Below, in pieces: positions 31,346 to 44,691 of a DNA stretch of 64,000 nucleotides. The stretch covers positions 2,789,782-2,853,781 of the forward strand of contig CM036759.1 of NCBI GenBank assembly GCA_020796225.1, given 5' to 3'. This stretch comes from Arion vulgaris (Eukaryota > Mollusca > Gastropoda > Stylommatophora > Arionidae). The position numbers and the translations under genes were made by a program. Each line of letters starts with the position of its first letter. Position 1 is the first letter of the stretch. The notes beneath the pieces were generated by a model. That model did not search any database. It was not told the DNA's origin and saw nothing but the letters and a program-made list of their open reading frames with translations.

Positions 31346-34300
31346 CTTCCACCTGGGAATAGACAAGAGTGGACAACCAACTACATCTTCTACCTGGGAA
31401 TAGACAATAGACAAGAGTGGACAGCCAACTACATCTTCTACCTGGGAATAGACAAGAGTGGACAACCAACTACATCTTCTACCTGGGAATAGACAATAGA
31501 CAAGAGTGGACAACCAACTACATCTTCTACCTGGGAATAGACAATAGACAAGAGTGGACAGCCAACTACATCTTCCACCTGGGAATAGACAATAGACAAG
31601 AGTGGACAGCCAACTACATCTTCTACCTGGGAATAGACAATAGACAAGAGTGGACAGCCAACTACATCTTCTACCTGGGAATAGACAATAGACAAGAGTG
31701 GACAGCCAACTACATCTTCTACCTGGGAATAGACAATAGACAAGAGTGGACAACCAACTACATCTTCTACCTGGGAATAGACAATAGACAAGAGTGGACA
31801 ACCAACTACATCTTCTACCTGGGAATAGACAATAGACAAGAGTGGACAGCCAACTACATCTTCCACCTGGGAATAGACAATAGACAAGAGTGGACAACCA
31901 ACTACATCTTCCATCTGGGAATAGACAATAGACAAGAGTAGACAGCTAACTACATCTTCTACCTGGGAATAGACAATAGACAAGAGTAGACAGCCAACTA
32001 CATCTTCCACCTGGGAATAGACAAGAGTAGACAGCCAACTACATCTTCCACCTGGGAATAGACAAGAGTAGACAGCCAACTACATCTTCCACCTGGGAAT
32101 AGACAAGAGTAGACAGCCAACTACATCTTCCACCTGGGAATAGACAAGAGTAGACAGCCAACTACATCTTCTACCTGGGAATAGACAAGAGTAGACAGCC
32201 AACTACATCTTCTACCTGGGAATAGACAATAGACAAGAGTGGACAGCCAACTACATCTTCCATCTGGGAATAGACAAAGACAAGAGTAGACAACCAACTA
32301 CATCTTCCATCTGGGAATAGACAAGAGTAGACAGCCAACTACATCTTCCATCTGGGAATAGACAATAGACAAGAGTGGACAGCCAACTACATCTTCTACC
32401 TGGGAATAGACAATAGACAAGAGTGGACAACCAACTACATCTTCTACCTGGGAATAGACAATAGACAAGAGTGGACAACCAACTACATCTTCTACCTGGG
32501 AATAGACAATAGACAAGAGTGGACAGCCAACTACATCTTCCACCTGGGAATAGACAATAGACAAGAGTGGACAGCCAACTACATCTTCCACCTGGGAATA
32601 GACAAGAGTGGACAGCCAACTACATCTTCCACCTGGGAATAGACAAGAGTGGACAGCCAGCTACATCTTCCACCTGGGAATAGACAATAGACAAGAGTGG
32701 ACAGCCAACTACATCTTCCACCTGGGAATAGACAAGAGTGGACAACCAACTACATCTTCCACCTGGGAATAGACAATAGACAAGAGTGGACAGCCAGCTA
32801 CATCTTCCACCTGGGAATAGACAAGAGTGGACAGCCAGCTACATCTTCCACCTGGGAATAGACAATAGACAAGAGTGGACAGCCAGCTACATCTTCCACC
32901 TGGGAATAGACAATAGACAAGAGTGGACAGCCAGCTACATCTTCCACCTGGGAATAGACAATAGACAAGAGTGGACAGCCAGCTACATCTTCCACCTGGG
33001 AATAGACAATAGACAAGAGTGGACAGCCAACTACATCTTCCACCTGGGAATAGACAAGAGTGGACAGCCAGCTACATCTTCCACCTTGGAATAGACAATA
33101 GACAAGAGTGGACAACCAACTGCATCTTCTACCTGGGAATAGACAAGAGTGGACAGCCAACTACATCTTCCACCTGGGAATAGACAATAGACAAGAGTGG
33201 ACAACCAACTACATCTTCTACCTGGGAATAGACAATAGACAAGAGTGGACAACCAACTACATCTTCTACCTGGGAATAGACAATAGACAAGAGTGGACAA
33301 CCAACTACATCTTCTACCTGGGAATAGACAATAGACAAGAGTGGACAACCAACTACATCTTCTACCTGGGAATAGACAATAGACAAGAGTGGACAACCAA
33401 CTACATCTTCTACCTGGGAATAGACAATAGACAAGAGTGGACAGCCAACTACATCTTCCACCTGGGAATAGACAATAGACAAGAGTGGACAACCAACTAC
33501 ATCTTCTACCTGGGAATAGACAATAGACAAGAGTGGACAACCAACTACATCTTCTACCTGGGAATAGACAATAGACAAGAGTGGACAGCCAACTACATCT
33601 TCCACCTGGGAATAGACAAGAGTAGACAGCCAACTACATCTTCCATCTGGGAATAGACAATAGACAAGAGTAGACAGCCAACTACATCTTCCATCTGGGA
33701 ATAGACAATAGACAAGAGTGGACAGCCAACTACATCTTCCATCTGGGAATAGACAATAGACAAGAGTGGACAGCCAACTACATCTTCTACCTGGGAATAG
33801 ACAATAGACAAGAGTGGACAGCCAACTACATCTTCTACCTGGGAATAGACAATAGACAAGAGTGGACAGCCAACTACATCTTCCACCTGGGAATAGACAA
33901 TAGACAAGAGTGGACAACCAACTACATCTTCTACCTGGGAATAGACAATAGACAAGAGTGGACAGCCAACTACATCTTCTACCTGGGAATAGACAAGAGT
34001 GGACAACCAACTACATCTTCTACCTGGGAATAGACAATAGACAAGAGTGGACAGCCAACTACATCTTCCACCTGGGAATAGACAAGAGTGGACAACCAAC
34101 TGCATCTTCCACCTTGGAATAGACAATAGACAAGAGTGGACAACCAACTACATCTTCTACCTTGGAATAGACAAGAGTGGACAGCCAGCTACATCTTTCT
34201 TCCACCTGGGAATAGACAATAGACAAGAGTGGACAACCAACTACATCTTCTACCTTGGAATAGACAAGAGTGGACAGCCAACTACATCTTTCTTCCACCT

Positions 34301-37300
34301 GGGAATAGACAATAGACAAGAGTGGACAACCAACTACATCTTCTACCTGGGAATAGACAATAGACAAGAGTGGACAACCAACTACATCTTCCACCTTGGA
34401 ATAGACAATAGACAAGAGTGGACAACCAACTACATCTTCCACCTGGGAATAGACAAGAGTGGACAACCAACTACATCTTCCATCTGGGAATAGACAAGAG
34501 TGGACAACCAACTACATCTTCCATCTGGGAATAGACAAGAGTGGACAACCAACTACATCTTCCATCTGGGAATAGACAATAGACAAGAGTGGACAACCAA
34601 CTACATCTTCCATCTGGGAATAGACAAGAGTGGACAACCAACTACATCTTCTACCTGGGAATAGACAATAGACAAGAGTGGACAACCAACTACATCTTCC
34701 ATCTGGGAATAGACAATAGACAAGAGTGGACAACCAACTACATCTTCCATCTGGGAATAGACAAGAGTGGACAACCAACTACATCTTCCATCTGGGAATA
34801 GACAATAGACAAGAGTGGACAACCAACTACATCTTCCATCTGGGAATAGACAAGAGTGGACAACCAACTACATCTTCCATCTGGGAATAGACAAGAGTGG
34901 ACAACCAACTACATCTTCCATCTGGGAATAGACAATAGACAAGAGTGGACAACCAACTACATCTTCTACCTGGGAATAGACAATAGACAAGAGTGGACAA
35001 CCAACTACATCTTCTACCTGGGAATAGACAATAGACAAGAGTGGACAGCCAACTACATCTTCCACCTGGGAATAGACAATAGACAAGAGTGGACAGCCAA
35101 CTACATCTTCTACCTGGGAATAGACAATAGACAAGAGTGGACAGCCAACTACATCTTCTACCTGGGAATAGACAATAGACAAGAGAGGACAACCAACTAC
35201 ATCTTCTACCTGGGAATAGACAATAGACAAGAGTGGACAACCAACTACATCTTCTACCTGGGAATAGACAATAGACAAGAGTAGACAGCCAACTACATCT
35301 TCCACCTGGGAATAGACAATAGACAAGAGTGGACAGCCAACTACATCTTCCACCTGGGAATAGACAATAGACAAGAGTGGACAGCCAACTACATCTTCCA
35401 CCTGGGAATAGACAAGAGTGGACAACCAACTACATCTTCTACCTGGGAATAGACAATAGACAAGAGTGGACAGCCAACTACATCTTCCACCTGGGAATAG
35501 ACAATAGACAAGAGTGGACAACCAACTGCATCTTCCACCTTGGAATAGACAATAGACAAGAGTGGACAACCAACTACATCTTCTACCTTGGAATAGACAA
35601 GAGTGGACAGCCAACTACATCTTTCTTCCACCTGGGAATAGACAATAGACAAGAGTGGACAACCAACTACATCTTCTACCTGGGAATAGACAATAGACAA
35701 GAGTGGACAACCAACTACATCTTCTACCTGGGAATAGACAATAGACAAGAGTGGACAACCAACTGCATCTTCCATCTGGGAATAGACAATAGACAAGAGT
35801 GGACAACCAACTACATCTTCCACCTGGGAATAGACAATAGACAAGAGTGGACAACCAACTACATCTTCTACCTGGGAATAGACAATAGACAAGAGTGGAC
35901 AGCCAACTACATCTTCTACCTGGGAATAGACAATAGACAAGAGTGGACAACCAACTGCATCTTCTACCTGGGAATAGACAATAGACAAGAGTGGACAACC
36001 AACTACATCTTCTACCTGGGAATAGACAATAGACAAGAGTGGACAACCAACTACATCTTCCACCTTGGAATAGACAAGAGTGGACAGCCAACTACATCTT
36101 CCACCTGGGAATAGACAATAGACAAGAGTGGACAACCAACTACATCTTCCATCTGGGAATAGACAAGAGTGGACAACCAACTACATCTTCCATCTGGGAA
36201 TAGACAATAGACAAGAGTGGACAACCAACTACATCTTCCATCTGGGAATAGACAATAGACAAGAGTGGACAACCAACTACATCTTCTACCTGGGAATAGA
36301 CAATAGACAAGAGTGGACAGCCAACTACATCTTCTACCTGGGAATAGACAATAGACAAGAGTGGACAGCCAACTACATCTTCTACCTGGGAATAGACAAT
36401 AGACAAGAGTGGACAACCAACTACATCTTCTACCTGGGAATAGACAATAGACAAGAGTGGACAGCCAACTACATCTTCCATCTGGGAATAGACAATAGAC
36501 AAGAGTGGACAACCAACTACATCTTCTACCTGGGAATAGACAATAGACAAGAGTGGACAGCCAACTACATCTTCCACCTGGGAATAGACAATAGACAAGA
36601 GTGGACAGCCAACTACATCTTCTACCTGGGAATAGACAATAGACAAGAGTGGACAACCAACTATATCTTCCACCTGGGAATAGACAAGAGTGGACAACCA
36701 ACTGCATCTTCCACCTTGGAATAGACAATAGACAAGAGTGGACAACCAACTACATCTTCTACCTTGGAATAGACAAGAGTGGACAGCCAGCTACATCTTT
36801 CTTCCACCTGGGAATAGACAATAGACAAGAGTGGACAACCAACTACATCTTCTACCTTGGAATAGACAAGAGTGGACAGCCAACTACATCTTCCACCTGG
36901 GAATAGACAATAGACAAGAGTGGACAACCAACTACATCTTCTACCTTGGAATAGACAAGAGTGGACAACCAACTACATCTTCTACCTTGGAATAGACAAG
37001 AGTGGACAGCCAACTACATCTTTCTTCCACCTGGGAATAGACAATAGACAAGAGTGGACAACCAACTACATCTTCTACCTGGGAATAGACAATAGACAAG
37101 AGTGGACAACCAACTGCATCTTCCATCTGGGAATAGACAATAGACAAGAGTGGACAACCAACTACATCTTCCACCTGGGAATAGACAATAGACAAGAGTG
37201 GACAACCAACTGCATCTTCCATCTGGGAATAGACAATAGACAAGAGTGGACAACCAACTGCATCTTCCATCTGGGAATAGACAATAGACAAGAGTGGACA

Positions 37301-38975
37301 ACCAACTACATCTTCTACCTGGGAATAGACAATAGACAAGAGTGGACAACCAACTGCATCTTCCATCTGGGAATAGACAATAGACAAGAGTGGACAACCA
37401 ACTACATCTTCCACCTTGGAATAGACAAGAGTGGACAGCCAACTACATCTTCCACCTGGGAATAGACAATAGACAAGAGTGGACAACCAACTACATCTTC
37501 CATCTGGGAATAGACAAGAGTGGACAACCAACTACATCTTCTACCTGGGAATAGACAATAGACAAGAGTGGACAACCAACTGCATCTTCTACCTGGGAAT
37601 AGACAAGAGTGGACAACCAACTACATCTTCCATCTGGGAATAGACAAGAGTGGACAACCAACTACATCTTCCACCTTGGAATAGACAATAGACAAGAGTG
37701 GACAACCAACTACATCTTCCACCTTGGAATAGACAAGAGTGGACAGCCAACTACATCTTCCACCTTGGAATAGACAATAGACAAGAGTGGACAACCAACT
37801 ACATCTTCCACCTTGGAATAGACAATAGACAAGAGTGGACAACCAACTACATCTTCTACCTTGGAATAGACAAGAGTGGACAGCCAGCTACATCTTCTAC
37901 CTTGGAATAGACAAGAGTGGACAACCAACTACATCTTCCACCTTGGAATAGACAATAGACAAGAGTGGACAACCAACTACATCTTCTACCTTGGAATAGA
38001 CAAGAGTGGACAACCAACTACATCTTCTACCTGGGAATAGACAATAGACAAGAGTGGACAACCAACTGCATCTTCTACCTGGGAATAGACAAGAGTGGAC
38101 AACCAACTACATCTTCCATCTGGGAATAGACAAGAGTGGACAACCAACTACATCTTCCACCTTGGAATAGACAATAGACAAGAGTGGACAACCAACTACA
38201 TCTTCCACCTTGGAATAGACAAGAGTGGACAGCCAACTACATCTTTCACCTTGGAATAGACAATAGACAAGAGTGGACAGCCAACTACATCTTCCACCTG
38301 GGAATAGACAAGAGCGGACAGCCAACTACATCTTCCATCTGGGAATAGACAAGAGCGGACAACCAACTACATCTTCCACCTGGGAATAGACAAGAGCGGA
38401 CAACCAACTACATCTTCCATCTGGGAATAGACAAGAGCGGACAACCAACTACATCTTCCATCTGGGAATAGACAAGAGTGGACAGCCAACTACATCTTCC
38501 ACCTGGGAATAGACAAGAGCGGACAGCCAACTACATCTTCCATCTGGGAATAGACAAGAGCGGACAACCAACTACATCTTCCATCTGGGAATAGACAAGA
38601 GCGGACAACCAACTACATCTTCCACCTGGGAATAGACAAGAGTGGACAGCCAACTACATCTTCCACCTGGGAATAGACAAGAGCGGACAGCCAACTACAT
38701 CTTCCATCTGGGAATAGACAAGAGCGGACAACCAACTACATCTTCCACCTGGGAATAGACAAGAGCGGACAACCAACTACATCTTCCATCTGGGAATAGA
38801 CAAGAGCGGACAACCAACTACATCTTCCATCTGGGAATAGACAAGAGCGGACAACCAACTACATCTTCCACCTGGGAATAGACAAGAGCGGACAACCAAC
38901 TACATCTTCCATCTGGGAATAGACAAGAGCGGACAACCAACTACATCTTCCACCTTGGAATAGACAATAGAATAG
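31325..38975. repeat. 7.6-kb minisatellite of 48- and 41-bp units
   Basis: The largest complete array in the window, roughly 165 units by length. The long unit is 48 bp (GAGTGGACAGCCAACTACAT, CTTCCACCTGGGAATAGACA, ATAGACAA); the short unit lacks the final 7-base step (41 bp). The first unit is the end of the LINE ORF (QEWTANYIFHLGID). Runs of 48-bp units stay open in frame on both strands, producing many spurious ORFs; 41-bp units break them. The last 650 bp consist of 41-bp units with GAGCGG. Confidence 0.98.
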
Positions 38976-39100
38976 AGTAATTTTACCCGAGCAGCGGCTT
39001 TTCAGCCTGCTCTTCTCGATTTTAAACTGCTAATGGTTCTGTTACTTGCTCAGAATGAACACGGGACTTACGTTTTATCGTCCATCTCCGACAGGACTAT
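38976..39100. other. Spacer between arrays
   Basis: Short unique sequence separating the 48/41-bp and 24-bp arrays. No feature. Confidence 0.6.
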
Positions 39101-40040
39101 GAATTCGATCTCACCTACACTGAGATCAGGTGTCTCACCTACACTGAGATCAAGTATCTCACCTACACTGAGATCAAGTATCTCACCTACACTGAGATCA
39201 GGTATCTCACCTACACTGAGATCAAGTATCTCGCCTACACTGAGATCAGGTATCTCACCTACACTGAGATCAAGTATCTCACCTACACTGAGATCAAGTA
39301 TCTCACCTACACTGAGATCAGGTATCTCACCTACACTGAGATCAGGTATCTCGCCTACACTGAGATCAGGTATCTCAACTACATTGAGATCAGGTATCTC
39401 ACCTACATTGAGATCAGGTATCTCACCTACACTGAGACCAGGTATCTCACCTACACTGAGATCAAGTATCTCACCTACACTGAGATCAGGTATCTCACCT
39501 ACACTGAGATCAGGTATCTCGCCTACACTGAGATCAGGTATCTCACCTACACTGAGATCAAGTATCTCACCTACACTGAGATCAAGTATCTCACCTACAC
39601 TGAGATCAAGTATCTCACCTACATTGAGATCAGGTATCTCACCTACATTGAGATCAAGTATCTCACCTACACTGAGATCAAGTATCTCACCTACACTGAG
39701 ATCAAGTATCTCACCTACATTGAGATCAGGTATCTCACCTACACTGAGATCAGGTATCTCACCTACACTGAGATCAGGTATCTCACCTACACTGAGATCA
39801 GGTATCTCACCTACATTGAGATCAGGTATCTCACCTACACTGAGATCAGGTATCTCACCTACACTGAGATCAGGTATCTCACCTACACTGAGATCAGGTA
39901 TCTCACCTACACTGAGATCAGGTATCTCGCCTACACTGAGATCAGGTATCTCACCTACACTGAGATCAGGTATCTCACATACACTGAGATCAGGTATCTC
40001 ACCTACACTGAGATCAGGTATCTCACCTACACTGAGATCC
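39101..40040. repeat. 24-bp minisatellite, ~39 copies
   Basis: Unit TCTCACCTACACTGAGATCA plus GGTA or AGTA. The period is 8 codons, so the plus strand stays open for 343 codons of GISPTLRS repeats. That reading is an artefact. Confidence 0.97.
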
Positions 40041-40041
40041 T

Positions 40042-40728
40042 TCTTGATCCATCATTCTGCGTAGACACTTCATCTCTGTCGTGACTAGTTTTCTTCTTGA
40101 TACTCCCAGCATTCTGCATAGACACTTCATCTCTGTCGTGACTAGTTTTCTTCTTGATACTCCCAGCATTCTGCGTAGGCACTTCATCTCTGTCGTGACT
40201 AGTTTTCTTCTTGATACGCCCAGTATTCTGCGTAGGCACTTCATCTCTGTCGTGACTAGTTTTCTTCTTGATACTCCCAGCATTCTGCGTAGACACTTCA
40301 TCTCTGTCGTGACTAGTTTTCTTCTTGATACTCCCAGCATTCTGCGTAGACACTTCATCTCTGTCGTGACTAGTTTTCTTCTTGATACTCCCAGCATTCT
40401 GCGTAGACACTTCATCTCTGTCGTGACTAGTTTTCTTCTTGATACTCCCAGCATTCTGCGTAGACACTTCATCTCTGTCGTGACTAGTTTTCTTCTTGAT
40501 ACTCCCAGCATTCTGCGTAGACACTTCATCTCTGTCGTGACTAGTTTTCTTCTTGATACTCCCAGCATTCTGCGTAGACACTCCACCTCTGTCGTGGCTA
40601 GTTTTCTTCTTGATACTCCCAGCATTCTGCGTAGACACTTCATCTCTGTCGTGACTAGTTTTCTTCTTGATACTCCCAGCATTCTGCGTAGACACTTCAC
40701 CTCTGTCGTGACTAGTTTTCTTGTATCG
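40042..40728. repeat. 57-bp array of an RT-tail motif, 12 copies
   Basis: Unit of 57 bp. The minus strand reads RRKLVTTEMKCLRRMLGVS (19 residues), which is the EMKCLRRMLGVSWRD segment found near the C-terminus of many LINE reverse transcriptases. It directly follows the 24-bp array. A single diverged copy of the same sequence ends the 49-bp array at 14427-14475. Confidence 0.93.
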
Positions 40729-41311
40729 TTTGGTGTCAGCATTCAGTGTTTGTACACGTTATCAAAAAGCATGTTCAAAGTTCTCTAAATGGATAGATCA
40801 AGGACCTAGCGACACAGTTTTTGTTTCTGACTTTGAAGTTTGCTGTGATATCAACTTCGACCTTCTTCTAGAACAAGTCGCAGTTTACAATCTCTTACAG
40901 ACGTGACCTTGACATGGTAAAAGTCCCCAGTACTTTGGTATTCTCTCTTTAATTATCGCATGTTTTAAAACCCCAGAGATAACCGTTTTCTATATTTAGT
41001 GAGACTATTTTCTGTGTTCCTTTATCGTATCAGAATGTTCTAACTTTCAACTGATTGAATACCGAATCTAACACAATACAGCGGTATAACTCAATAGATG
41101 TCACATGTGGTACTATAATGTGGGGTTTTCTGTTTGTACAAATCTAACCAGTAACACATGACTGTACAACTGTGTATAGCAAGTACGCACCAACTGTGGT
41201 TGGGGAAAAGCCAGAGTGATACTGATTAGGTATGAGGATAGAGACCACTATGTGTAGCAGCTTTTTGACAACTAACACCAGGGGACCGTGCGGTATATTT
41301 GTAAACTACTT
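40729..41311. other. Unassigned intron 1 sequence
   Basis: About 580 bp with no array, retroelement motif or exon-like stretch that I can support. Confidence 0.55.
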
Positions 41312-41495
41312 GTTAAACCACTCTTTGTGATTTGTAATATGATCCGAGCCTAAGAGTGATTGTACGTTAAGCCTGTTATGCGCCTAGAAGTAGGCCAGCA
41401 CATCCGATTTCCGCGACGCTTTTTATTTACTAGGGTAGCTTTCCTAGACCCTACCTCAGTCGCCTCTTACGACATGCCTTGTAGAGTTTTCCTTC
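41312..41495. repeat. Dispersed repeat, copy 1
   Basis: About 180 bp shared with 55394-55575: GTTAA.CCACTCT, GAGCCTAAGAG.GATTGTACG, CCAGCACAT/TCAGCACAT and TTTATTTACTAGGGTAGCTT. Probably an interspersed element (SINE or MITE); the ends are not defined enough to classify. Confidence 0.75.
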
Positions 41496-41639
41496 GGGGT
41501 TTTTTTTTACTTGATTTCTAGGTTCTTTGTTATTTTTTGGTTTTTTTCTACAATTTAAAAGACAATCAAAGAACGTGTAAAAGTAAAGTAAAAAATCACC
41601 AAATATTCAACCTTTCTAAAGTTGTGATTTTTACTGGTT

Positions 41640-43196
41640 AATAGTCATTGTTTCATCCAGACTGTCAGTAAGACGCAAATTGAACAACTTGAGACAATAC
41701 AAAATGTAGCTATGCCTATCATCCTGGGTTGTAATAGGGATACAAGCTGCGTGGCGATAAGGTTTCTTCTTGATTTCCTGAACATGGAGTATAGAATCAA
41801 AGATGGCTAGATCCTGCGCGTATTTCAAAATGAAGACTAAGAAGGATCATCCGTTGCACAAAATACTCTGCATCGGTAGTGGAAATCGGTTAAAGCGGGG
41901 CAAGTCGTGGGTTGTCCGTGCAGTAAACACCGTTCAGCTGGTATGCGGGCTCACACATAGTGACCCTGGGAGGAATGGATACCGGTGCTTTCAGTATTTG
42001 GAACAGATTGTCGACCAACATTAAATTTGACAAATATGACAAAGAGAGAAATCTCGTGACGGTGGAAACAGACGTCATGGTCATCATTAATGAAATCTTT
42101 ACTGATGGTGACCTTGTGATCTACACGGATGAATCATCGGTAACTCGCAAACCAAATGTTCAGTTGTACCTTCCCTGCAAGTTCATATGGCAGAAATGAC
42201 AAGGGAGCCAGCGATGGATTTAGTATGACAACAAGTAGCATGACAATGGAAGTACTGGCTATGACTAATGCACTAACTACTCTAGCTCGAGTCACAAAGC
42301 TACACTCATGCTTGCATTCTGAATTATTTATTGAATATGATCCGAAAGGTGGAAGCTAGTTTGATGTGCAGACAATATACTGAATCACTATAAGCGCCAA
42401 CAATTCGCATGCATTACATTTATCTTGGCTCCGAGGCACATGGTTGTCGATAACAATGAAAGAGTAGACACGCTGGCTTGCTCTGCCACCATATCGGGTA
42501 GGTACCAGCTAATTTATAGAGCTGACATTCTGTGATAACAATGAAAGAGTAGACACGTTGGCTTGCTCTGCCACCATATCGGGTAGGTACCAGCTAATTT
42601 ATAGAGCTGACATTCTGTGATAACAATGAAAGAGTAGACACGTTGGCTTGCTCTGCCACCATATCGGGTAGGTACCAGCTAATTTATAGAGCTGACATTC
42701 TGTGATAACAATGAAAGAGTAGACACGTTGGCTTGCTCTGCCCACATATCGGGTAGGTACCAGCTAATTTATAGAGCTGACATTCTGTGATAACAATGAA
42801 AGAGTAGACACGTTGGCTTGCTCTGCCCACATATCGGGTAGGTACCAGCTAATTTATAGAGCTGACATTCTGTGATAACAATGAAAGAGTAGACACGTTG
42901 GCTTGCTCTGCCCACATATCGGGTAGGTACCAGCTAATTTATAGAGCTGACATTCTGAATGCCATCATAGAGTATGTCCGCAAATATGACTTTTATCGAA
43001 TGCCTATCCACATCAGCTGCTAGATTGCAAGAGCTTGGGTTGAAGATTGAAATGACAAGAAGAATGCAGCACAACAGGCATATGGATCAATATCGAACTG
43101 GTACGGTCAGTCGCTGGACGCTGTTGGAGATATTGCGAAGGAGATCGAAGCACCTATGGACATGTCCAGAGTGCAATGAAAATATTCTAAATTGAA
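41640..43196 (+). mobile_element. RNase H-type LINE 3' half in intron 1
   Basis: Degraded plus-strand copy running from the end of the RT (ARSCAYFKMKTKKDHPLHKI, GNRLKRGKSWVVRAV) through the RNase H domain: GDLVIYTDESSVTRKPN has the first Asp (normally YTDGS), and SMTTSSMTMEVLAMTNALTT the Glu. The NNERVDTLACSATISGRYQL motif is in the last-Asp region. The tail is TARLQELGLKIE... and HLWTCPECNENILN, with a stop near 43195. Between Glu and the last motif part of the domain is frameshifted or lost. An 85-bp array has expanded at the NERVD motif. Confidence 0.82.
42449..42958. repeat. 85-bp array of the RNase H NERVD motif, 6 copies
   Basis: Six copies of exactly 85 bp (starts at 42449, 42534, 42619, 42704, 42789, 42874). 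Each contains AACAATGAAAGAGTAGACAC (NNERVDT) and GGTACCAGCTAATTTATAGA. Copies 1-3 have GCCACCATATC and copies 4-6 GCCCACATATC, so the array likely grew in two steps. 85 is not a multiple of three, so the frame is broken. Confidence 0.97.
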
Positions 43197-43384
43197 ACAT
43201 TTCGAATTAATTGTTAGCTATTTTTATATTTATCTTTCATATTTTCTTAGTACTTCTGTCATTTCTTTTGCTCTTATGCAGAGGCGTGCCATAAATTATA
43301 AATCATATACATCAATATCGGAATAACATAGACCAATACAGAAACGCGTTGCGTAAAGATTTTTTATTATTCTTTCTTTTCTTT

Positions 43385-43665
43385 TGTTCTTCTCTGCTTT
43401 TTTGCGCTAGGCGTAGCAGGTTTAACTGATGATCGGTTTCCGAGATAATGCACGCTCGGTCGCTTGATATGGTGTGGTGTTGTGGAGTTTTAAGATGTCT
43501 GTAACTCCATCAACCCATCTTTTTCTTGGTCTGCCCTTTCCTCTTGATGATTCCATTTTCAGGTTGTACGCTCTTGCAACTGGTGTATTCGGTTCATTCT
43601 GACCAAGTGGCCAAACCATTTGAGTCTCTGCTTTTCAATAAATCTAATAGCAGGTGTTAGTTTTT
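43385..43665 (-). pseudogene. LINE C-terminal tail fragment
   Basis: Minus strand reads MVWPLGQNEPNTPVARAYNL, KGRPRKRWVDGVTDILKLHN then ATERALSRKPIIS, a LINE thumb/tail segment. The same tail family is on the plus strand at 17540-17720. Confidence 0.8.
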
Positions 43666-44516
43666 ATTATTGAATGATTCAAATTGTATTTTGATTTCTC
43701 TGCTTATGCCGCCCCCTTACTCTGCCTGATGCGGTCGCCTCTCTGTATCACGGCCCTGCAAGTTTGCAAAGTTAATTTGAACAAAACTGTAATGAATTTT
43801 TCGACTGGATTAAAAATAAATAATTTTGAAAGTGTGCTCTATCGATAAATATTAATAACTTTTTAATAATAATTTATTTACAGTTAAGAGTAATTAGAAA
43901 TGATTACTAAATTGTTTTGTTTATTTTATTTTGAATTTTGAACATAAGTACTTAGCGAATTCTTCTTTCGCAATCTATACTACCTGTATTACTGGCCTCT
44001 TTCTGCAATCTTATACCACCGTGTGTTGTGGCCTGCTTTCTGCAATCTTAACCCGTGTGTTGCTGATTTACAGTGTTCCCTCACTTTCTGAATCTATACC
44101 ACCTGTGTTGCTGGGCCTCACTTTCTGAAATCTATACCACCCGTGTGTTGCTGGGTCTCACTTTCTGAAGTCGTATGGAAGGCGCTCACTTTCTGTTTTG
44201 AGCACAATCTCGAAATTGTCCCAATTTGAGAAAAATATTATTGTAAGTCTTTGGAAAGCAATAGTTCATGCAAAAATCAGTCCCCATTCGAAGCCATTAC
44301 TAAAACTCAATTCACAATGGCGACAAAAAAAAACCAGATTACGTCCACAACTTCTTTTGTGCGCCAATCTTGCATTTACGAGTACTATGGAAGTTTGTAT
44401 GGTATTTGAGTGAGATGATCACTAGAAGGTGAACTATTTTATTATAAACTGAAACTGTATCCTTGTTCTAAAACTTAACTGCATGTCAATTTGCTGTACA
44501 TGAATTTCTTTGTCAG
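43666..44516. other. End of intron 1: AT-rich, one degenerate repeat
   Basis: About 43985-44180 holds roughly five diverged ~40-bp copies with TATACCACC, GTGTGTTGCTGG and CTCACTTTCTGAA. The remainder is AT-rich. The 3' splice site TTTCTTTGTCAG (44505-44516) ends the intron. Confidence 0.7.
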
Positions 44517-44623
44517 GGAAAGACTTGAGTCAGATCAATGTAATCATCGCAGACACCACCAGCTCTGCTTCTTTGGAAGACATGGCCAGGCAAGGCAAAG
44601 TTATACTGAACTGTGCCGGCCCT
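44517..44623 (+). CDS. SCCPDH: SCCPDH exon 2
   Basis: 107-bp exon between TTTGTCAG and GTAAGT. It completes the split glycine codon from exon 1 and reads KDLSQINVIIADTTSSASLE, then DMARQGKVILNCAGP, matching the family's second Rossmann strand (I..D....ASL..MA) and the VLNC.GP motif. It ends in phase 0. Confidence 0.92.
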
Positions 44624-44691
44624 GTAAGTACGCGTAAGCCTGTTCCTTTATGAAACAAAGCTGAGTGCCGGAATTAAATATTACTTGTTAT

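Noticed and set aside
31340..38325. Numerous open frames on both strands
   Set aside because: They are by-products of 48-bp units in the large array and end wherever a 41-bp unit shifts the frame.
39033..40064. 343-codon serine/threonine-rich frame
   Set aside because: 24-bp array; each unit gives the same eight residues (GISPTLRS).
44198..44413. Possible Tc1/mariner transposase helix-turn-helix (LSQFEKNIIVSLWK)
   Set aside because: The resemblance is short, there are no inverted repeats or catalytic region nearby, and it lies in unremarkable intron sequence.
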